Source of the DNA: an uncultured Bacilli bacterium
GTDB lineage: Bacteria; Bacillota_I; Bacilli_A; RF39; UBA660
Assembly (NCBI GenBank): GCA_944331885.1
Contig: CALVJF010000012.1
Location: 1 to 12,856, forward strand
Reading direction: 5' to 3'
DNA length: 12,856 bases
The notes below the pieces were generated by a model. That model searched no databases. It saw only the letters and a list, made by a program, of their open reading frames with translations, and was not told where the DNA came from. Of the stretch, positions 8,919 through 12,856 are shown one piece after another (the stretch's first letter is position 1; each line of letters starts with the position of its first letter). The translations under genes were made by a program, and so were the position numbers.

Positions 8919-11778
8919 AAATACATTCATTATTGCCATTACAACCATTTTTGCATACATTTATAGTTTTTGAACCATTAAACGTTTGCCCGTCATAATC
9001 AATATAATACTTAATTAAATAATTTCCTTCTTTACTCAAATCAATTTCATCAGTTCTTCTATTATTAAAATAATAATCACTAGTAATACTTGTTGAACCA
9101 GTAACATCTATACCTGAATCATAGACATATAAAGGATTACGATCATTGTAAATTCTATCCTCTACTTGATAACATATTTTAGAACCTCCATTATAACTAA
9201 TAGTAATTTCTTCAGTACTTGGATTTTCTACGTTACCAGCACCACCACTAGTTTCAATTGTTAAACCAGTACTCATATTGCTTTTAAAAATACTATAAGC
9301 AGATTTAACTACAAATGTACAATCATGAGTAGGACAAGTATAAGAATAAGAATTATTTTGAGTATATCCTAAACTTTGTAAGCCACTATCAGTTTGTAAG
9401 TAAACATTATAACCAATTGTTCCAATATTTTTATTATTATAGTCTATGCGCTTATTGTAGTATTTCTCAGCCCAATTAGAATAATAAGTATTAAAATGAT
9501 TCTGCAAGTAATTGATATCTATGGCATCAGGAGTTGCAATAGCATCCCAATTAATAATAACCGTATCACCAGAATAATTATAAGTCCCGTTTGTTGGATT
9601 CTCTAGCGTTGAATATCTTGTTGAAACATCAGTAGGTTCGGTACCGCGTTTAAAATATTCCTCCACAATCATATTTTCTGGAGTATATTCACTAGGTAAT
9701 TGAGCAGGGAAGGTTTCCAGTTCGATTTTTACTTTTACAACCCCACTTGGAACATCAAAACGGGAATTTTTCTTAAATATTTCCTTACCAACAGCAGCAG
9801 TAATTTTTCTTCTTTCACTATCACCTTTAAGTGCAGTAGTGTAATAATCGCTCATTAAACGATCATATCCATACCACACAGCAATTGAATAGTCAGGTGA
9901 ATAAACATTAACCCAGTTATCTCTTGAAGCTGAAGAAGGAACTCCCATCGCTTCTAGAGCACTACTATCATATGTACTTGTACCACTTTTTGCAGCAATA
10001 TCAGTACCACTAACTTTCAAGTTACCAGCAACACCATAATTAGCTGTTGAAATTAACATTGAATTAATCATATAGGCTGTTTCTTCACTCATTACATTAA
10101 CTGGCTCCGCTTTTTTAGTAACTACATCTTCAGTTTCTAAATAGGTTATTTTAGTATAAGAGTAAGGCTCTATATAATCACCGCCTCTTGCAAATGCTGC
10201 ATATGCAGCTGAAATTTGTAAAGGACTCATACCATCAAAACCACCAATAGCCATTGATTCATAAAGGTTTTCACCATAATCTATACCAAGGCCATGAACA
10301 AATTCTGAAATTTTATCATTATCAACCGCTTGAAATGCTTGCAAAGCTGGTAAATTTCGACTTCGTTTTAATGCTTCACGCATTGTTAACATACCTAAAT
10401 AAGTACCATCACTATTCTTTATTGGTGTTCCATCCGAATAAGTCATTGCTTCATCAAAGAAAGGCGAGTAGGTAGATCCACTATTATATTCTAGATATGG
10501 ACCATAATCAAAGAATGGTTTAGCTGTTGAACCTGGATGCCTAAACATTTGAGTTGCTCGATTAAATGCTAGTTCGTTAGTTTGATTACGTCCGCCATTA
10601 ATACCCAAAATTGAGCCATCATCAACATCTGTAACAGCAACAGCTACTTGGATAATATCATTAATAAATTCATAAATCTCTTCATTATTTAAAGATACTA
10701 ACACATCTTGAATTTCAGGATCTAATGTTGTTTCAATTTCCATAGGTACAACAGCAGGATTATTACCTGTATCATCAATTACCTCTTGAACTACAACATC
10801 TATAAAACTTTGATACTTATGTAATCCACTAGTTCTGTCTTCTTCTTTAACAATTAAGGACTCAACACTTATGCTTTCAGCTTGTTGTCGTTGTTCATCA
10901 GTAATATAGCCATGTCTTACCATTAAATCTAATACTACACTACGACGTTTAGTTGCTAACTCAATACTAGAAAAAGGATTGTAACTTGCTGGAAGATTAA
11001 ATATACCAGCAAGTAATGATGCTTCAGCTAAAGTTAAATCTCGAACCGATTTTCCAAAATATGTTTGACTAGCTGCTTCAACTCCCCAAGCATTATTACT
11101 TCCTAACCAAGGAGTATTTACATAAAATTCCATAATTTCTTCTTTAGTATAAGCTTTTTCTAATTTAAATATTGCAAAGTAAATATCGGTAAATTTTCTA
11201 ACGATACCTTCTATACCTTTAGCTTCCATTGAAGTATAAACTTGCTTAGAAACTTGCATTGTCAAAGTTGAAGCTCCACCTGCACCGCTATTACCTGCAA
11301 GTTGCCCAAAAGAAGCTTTAATAAATCTCGCAATATCAAAACCATTATGTTGGAAGAAACGAGAATCTTCTGTCGCAACAATTGCATCGATTAACACTTG
11401 TGGCAATTCATCATAATAAACAATTTCACGATTTTCTGCTCCCAATCTTGCAAAAACTTCACCATTGCGATCTTTTAATACTGACATTTCTTTGTCGTAC
11501 AATAAGCTTTTATCAAAAGGTGGTGCAGTTATAATTATGTATAATGCAAAGATAACAAGAACTGCTATAAAAAATATTCCCAAACTCAATATAGTAGCTA
11601 AGACAATATTTTTAGTTGACCATTTTCTGCTTTTAGGACTATCATCATTTACTTTTTTTTCTTTTTTTATTTTAGTAATTTTTATCGGATTCTTAATACT
11701 TTTCTTAACTCCTGTTTTTTTAGATGAAGTATTCTTCTTGACAATTTTTACAACTTTATTACTTTTTTTCTCCGCCAT
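8917..11778 (-). CDS. ponA: Class A penicillin-binding protein 1 (bifunctional glycosyltransferase/transpeptidase)
   Basis: This enzyme polymerises lipid II and crosslinks peptidoglycan at the outer membrane face. The 953 residues divide into a lysine-rich cytoplasmic tail (1-57, 20 Lys), a membrane anchor (about 58-83), a GT51 domain with EDSRFFQHNG (catalytic Glu137), GASTLTMQ (168-175) and RKFTD (194-198), then a penicillin-binding domain with nucleophile S417 in GSTAK, SRN at 473-475 and KSGT at 597-600. After about residue 680 come fibronectin-III-like and Ig-like beta-rich modules with all six cysteines (815, 820, 869, 942, 946, 952). Departures from consensus are Asp for Glu in RKxxE, Met for the first Gln of the QQ motif (also seen in PBP1C-type enzymes), and KSG for KTG. 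Start ATG 11776-11778 has AAAGGAG 7 nt upstream. It is second gene of the recU-ponA unit. The enzyme class is certain; the exact ponA orthology rests on synteny. Confidence 0.95.
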   Translation of the reverse strand: MAEKKSNKVVKIVKKNTSSKKTGVKKSIKNPIKITKIKKEKKVNDDSPKSRKWSTKNIVLATILSLGIFFIAVLVIFALYIIITAPPFDKSLLYDKEMSVLKDRNGEVFARLGAENREIVYYDELPQVLIDAIVATEDSRFFQHNGFDIARFIKASFGQLAGNSGAGGASTLTMQVSKQVYTSMEAKGIEGIVRKFTDIYFAIFKLEKAYTKEEIMEFYVNTPWLGSNNAWGVEAASQTYFGKSVRDLTLAEASLLAGIFNLPASYNPFSSIELATKRRSVVLDLMVRHGYITDEQRQQAESISVESLIVKEEDRTSGLHKYQSFIDVVVQEVIDDTGNNPAVVPMEIETTLDPEIQDVLVSLNNEEIYEFINDIIQVAVAVTDVDDGSILGINGGRNQTNELAFNRATQMFRHPGSTAKPFFDYGPYLEYNSGSTYSPFFDEAMTYSDGTPIKNSDGTYLGMLTMREALKRSRNLPALQAFQAVDNDKISEFVHGLGIDYGENLYESMAIGGFDGMSPLQISAAYAAFARGGDYIEPYSYTKITYLETEDVVTKKAEPVNVMSEETAYMINSMLISTANYGVAGNLKVSGTDIAAKSGTSTYDSSALEAMGVPSSASRDNWVNVYSPDYSIAVWYGYDRLMSDYYTTALKGDSERRKITAAVGKEIFKKNSRFDVPSGVVKVKIELETFPAQLPSEYTPENMIVEEYFKRGTEPTDVSTRYSTLENPTNGTYNYSGDTVIINWDAIATPDAIDINYLQNHFNTYYSNWAEKYYNKRIDYNNKNIGTIGYNVYLQTDSGLQSLGYTQNNSYSYTCPTHDCTFVVKSAYSIFKSNMSTGLTIETSGGAGNVENPSTEEITISYNGGSKICYQVEDRIYNDRNPLYVYDSGIDVTGSTSITSDYYFNNRRTDEIDLSKEGNYLIKYYIDYDGQTFNGSKTINVCKNGCNGNNECI

Positions 11779-11780
11779 AG

Positions 11781-12347
11781 TTATTCTCCTTTAAAATATT
11801 TATTATCGATTGTTTTTAAATAATCTAAACGAGGAAGATATCCCTCTTTTATAACTAGACCCTTTTCTTGAATATAAGAGTAGGCAATCGATTTTCGCTC
11901 ATTATTATCGATATACCAAAGATAATCTTGACCATCTAATAAATATATTAGTCCATTCATCATAATAATCAAAAAGGCAATTCCTCCATGTCTAATTACA
12001 CCACGTATATGTTCTGTTTGATGTTCATGGATATTATTTAAAGGAAATGCTGTTTTTGATAAACATTCTTTAGCATCAAAATCAATATATTTTCCTCGGT
12101 AAATTCCGTTATAATCTAATGTAGACTGTTCTTTAAAATAAGCTTTTTTAATAATTTTCTTTTTATTTTCATAAGCAACATCGACAATTCCAATTGGTGT
12201 AGGCTTTTTAAAAATTAAGGCGATATCCTTTTCTTTATAATAATTATTAGATTGATTTAGCATTTCCTCTAAATTCATTCCTCTATTACTATGTGATACT
12301 TCTAATCGCCACGGCTTATTTTTACTAATTTTATTTGGGTAATTCAC
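11781..12347 (-). CDS. recU: Holliday junction resolvase RecU
   Basis: RecU cleaves Holliday junctions in recombinational repair and chromosome segregation in Firmicutes. It belongs to the PD-(D/E)xK nuclease fold. With the GTG start at 12347 the protein is 188 residues (206 in B. subtilis). Family signatures are SNRGMNLEEMLNQSN near the N-terminus, IALIFKKPTPIGIV, YFKEQSTLDYNGIYRGKY and IDFDAKE. Relative to B. subtilis D88, E101 and K103, the catalytic residues are Asp78, Asp91 and Lys93, so the Glu is replaced by Asp. An upstream in-frame GTG at 12354-12356 would add three residues, but it is part of the SD itself; GTG 12345-12347 sits 5 nt after GAGGTGA and gives an N-terminus (MNYPNK) like the MIRYPNG of B. 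subtilis. The gene is divergent from the gpsB side and is first of the recU-ponA unit. Confidence 0.95.
   Translation of the reverse strand: MNYPNKISKNKPWRLEVSHSNRGMNLEEMLNQSNNYYKEKDIALIFKKPTPIGIVDVAYENKKKIIKKAYFKEQSTLDYNGIYRGKYIDFDAKECLSKTAFPLNNIHEHQTEHIRGVIRHGGIAFLIIMMNGLIYLLDGQDYLWYIDNNERKSIAYSYIQEKGLVIKEGYLPRLDYLKTIDNKYFKGE
11786..11792 (-). promoter_or_regulatory. Ribosome binding site of ponA inside recU
   Basis: On the minus strand AAAGGAG lies 7 nt before the ponA ATG and encodes the Lys-Gly-Glu end of RecU. Only 2 nt separate the recU stop from the ponA start, so ponA translation is likely coupled to recU. Confidence 0.85.
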
Positions 12348-12352
12348 AATAA

Positions 12353-12359
12353 TCACCTC
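12353..12359 (-). promoter_or_regulatory. Ribosome binding site deciding the recU start
   Basis: Minus-strand GAGGTGA matches the 16S anti-SD over seven bases and lies 5 nt before GTG 12345-12347. It overlaps the earlier in-frame GTG at 12354-12356, which therefore cannot be the start. Confidence 0.8.
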
Positions 12360-12364
12360 TAATA

Positions 12365-12380
12365 ATTATACTATATTATC
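12365..12380 (-). promoter_or_regulatory. Candidate -10 elements for recU-ponA
   Basis: On the minus strand a perfect TATAAT (12370-12365) and, just upstream, GATAAT (12380-12375) precede recU. Neither has a good -35 at 16-18 bp. Use of TATAAT would place the transcript start at the SD itself, near 12358; GATAAT would give a leader of about 20 nt. Which is used cannot be decided from the sequence. Confidence 0.4.
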
Positions 12381-12417
12381 TACAAAAAATCTATTCTCCA
12401 TATTTTAAAAGATAAAT

Positions 12418-12445
12418 TTGACATTATTTGTAAATAGTTGTCGAA
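12418..12445. promoter_or_regulatory. Imperfect dyad in the divergent recU / small-ORF intergenic region
   Basis: Outer arms TTGACA and TGTCGAA flank a near-palindromic core TATTTGTAAATA, with one unpaired extra base in the right arm. It lies between two divergently transcribed genes, where an operator would be expected. The left arm is also a perfect -35 hexamer, but no -10 follows at a workable distance. No known operator family is recognised, and AT-rich sequence makes chance dyads common. Confidence 0.25.
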
Positions 12446-12447
12446 AC

Positions 12448-12477
12448 TTCCCAATATTTTTTAACATATATTATAAT
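12448..12477 (+). promoter_or_regulatory. Candidate promoter for the 34-codon ORF
   Basis: TTCCCA (12448-12453, four of six -35 consensus bases), an 18-bp spacer and a perfect TATAAT (12472-12477) point toward the small ORF. The predicted start, about 12484, coincides with the first base of its AAGGAG SD. The -35 is weak and the leader would be extremely short, so this is tentative. Confidence 0.4.
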
Positions 12478-12497
12478 AATTTTAAGGAGCGATTAGT

Positions 12498-12602
12498 ATG
12501 AATATAGAATATTTTATTAATCAAATAATAGAGGAAGTAGATTTTGGAATAATTAACCTTACTTCGACTGAAATTACCAAAAACCCCAATCTTGACAAAT
12601 AA
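12498..12602 (+). CDS. Possible small protein or leader peptide, 34 residues
   Basis: The frame opens with ATG 12498, preceded by AAGGAG (12484-12489) at 8-nt spacing, and closes with TAA. It encodes MNIEYFINQIIEEVDFGIIN and 14 further polar residues. There is no signal peptide, no transmembrane segment and no motif I recognise. The first half looks like an acidic amphipathic helix; the second half is rich in Thr, Asn and Lys and uses more C-ending codons than the neighbours. Its last codons contain the -35 of the gpsB promoter. In B. subtilis the gene near here is ypsA, but there is no resemblance to it. It could be a genuine small protein, the remnant of a lost gene, or a chance frame; the good SD is the only positive evidence. 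Confidence 0.35.
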   Translation: MNIEYFINQIIEEVDFGIINLTSTEITKNPNLDK

Positions 12603-12621
12603 CGACAATTAAGATTATAAT
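12592..12621 (+). promoter_or_regulatory. Near-consensus sigma-A promoter of gpsB
   Basis: A perfect TTGACA (12592-12597), an 18-bp spacer and a perfect TATAAT (12616-12621) make this the strongest promoter in the window. The start would fall near 12628, about 20 nt before the gpsB ATG and a few bases before its AAGGGTGA ribosome binding site (12633-12640). The -35 lies inside the end of the small ORF. Confidence 0.88.
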
Positions 12622-12647
12622 TAATACATAAGAAGGGTGATTAAATT

Positions 12648-12856
12648 ATGTATAATTATAACGAAAGAATTTTTTTAACTCCTGAAGACATTTTAAATAA
12701 AGAATTTAAAATTGATGCGCGAGGCTTCAGACCTCAAGAAGTTGATAAATTTCTTGATATAGTTATAAGAGATTATACTGAATTTATCGCCATGACCAAA
12801 AAATTAGAAAAAGAAGTAGCGACTCTTACTGATGAAAATATGCGTTTAAAAAACGA
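12648..12856 (+). CDS. gpsB: Cell-division/wall-synthesis adaptor GpsB (3' truncated by window edge)
   Basis: GpsB is a cytoplasmic DivIVA-family coiled-coil protein that docks onto the cytoplasmic tails of class A PBPs and helps place them during division and elongation. Sixty-nine codons are visible. LTPEDILNKEFKIDARGFRP and the following QEVDKFLDIVIRDY match the GpsB N-terminal domain, followed by a heptad-rich coiled coil (LEKEVATLTDENMRLKN). Residues equivalent to the PBP-binding Y25, D31 and D35 of B. subtilis are Phe27, Asp33 and Asp37. The FLDIVIRDY segment and the locus beside recU-ponA favour GpsB over DivIVA. ATG 12648 follows AAGGGTGA by 7 nt and has its own near-consensus promoter. 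The C-terminal part of the gene lies beyond the window. Confidence 0.9.
   Translation, partial: MYNYNERIFLTPEDILNKEFKIDARGFRPQEVDKFLDIVIRDYTEFIAMTKKLEKEVATLTDENMRLKN

Noticed and set aside
11465..11794. Plus-strand 109-codon hydrophobic frame opposite the PBP N-terminus
   Set aside because: Its hydrophobicity comes from the complement of Lys codons (poly-T) and of the PBP membrane segment; there is no ribosome binding site and it runs antisense through a well-supported gene.
12542..12582. Hairpin TTTTGG/CCAAAA within the 34-codon ORF as a possible terminator
   Set aside because: The stem has a two-base bulge, a long 17-nt loop and no T-run after it, so it does not look like a rho-independent terminator.
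12648..12856. DivIVA instead of GpsB
   Set aside because: The KEFKIDARGFRP and EVDKFLDIVIRDY segments and the recU-ponA neighbourhood fit GpsB better; the missing C-terminus leaves slight doubt.
1..12856. Mobile elements, CRISPR arrays, tRNA/rRNA genes, riboswitches or defence systems
   Set aside because: No transposase, direct-repeat arrays, tRNA-like cloverleaf or conserved riboswitch core was seen; the window is nearly filled by housekeeping genes with short intergenic gaps.

Overview
The window is an AT-rich (by eye about one-third GC) chromosomal segment from a low-GC Gram-positive bacterium of the Bacilli/Firmicutes type. Three things point there: strong AGGAGG-type Shine-Dalgarno (SD) sites, a DnaD/RecU/GpsB gene set that is essentially restricted to Firmicutes, and an RNA polymerase beta-prime subunit without the large proteobacterial insertion. 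A class A penicillin-binding protein shows that the cell has a peptidoglycan wall, so it is not a wall-less mycoplasma. Several RpoB residues nevertheless resemble the Mollicutes/Erysipelotrichia side of the phylum. An uncultured gut-type Bacilli lineage is a reasonable guess, but the sequence alone does not name a genus. All tryptophans are read from TGG and no gene ends in TGA, so the standard bacterial code fits.

Layout, left to right. (1) The 3' three-quarters of rpoB, then complete rpoC, overlapping by 7 nt and closed by a clear rho-independent terminator (6406-6441). (2) An extended -10 promoter and a tightly packed unit cca-dnaD-nth (tRNA CCA addition, replication restart/initiation, base-excision repair), each junction overlapping by 8 nt. 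(3) A bidirectional hairpin terminator (8857-8918) that contains the stop codons of both convergent genes. (4) On the minus strand, recU-ponA (Holliday-junction resolvase and bifunctional PBP1), separated by 2 nt, with the ponA SD inside the last recU codons. (5) A 150-bp divergent intergenic region with an imperfect dyad. (6) On the plus strand, a 34-codon small ORF of unknown status, a near-consensus sigma-A promoter, and the first 69 codons of gpsB, cut by the window edge.

The blocks are housekeeping modules. The order dnaD-nth / ponA-recU / gpsB is the one known from Bacillus subtilis, with ypoC missing between nth and ponA; here it is joined directly to the rpoBC operon through cca. PBP1 and GpsB are functional partners in cell-wall synthesis, and RecU and PBP1 are co-transcribed in Bacillus, so the neighbourhood links chromosome segregation and repair with wall growth. 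I found no mobile element, CRISPR array, tRNA or rRNA, and no convincing undescribed system. The most notable points are RpoB residues matching known rifampicin-resistance substitutions, very short predicted 5' leaders at every promoter, six cysteines confined to the extracellular tail of the PBP, and the small ORF before gpsB.
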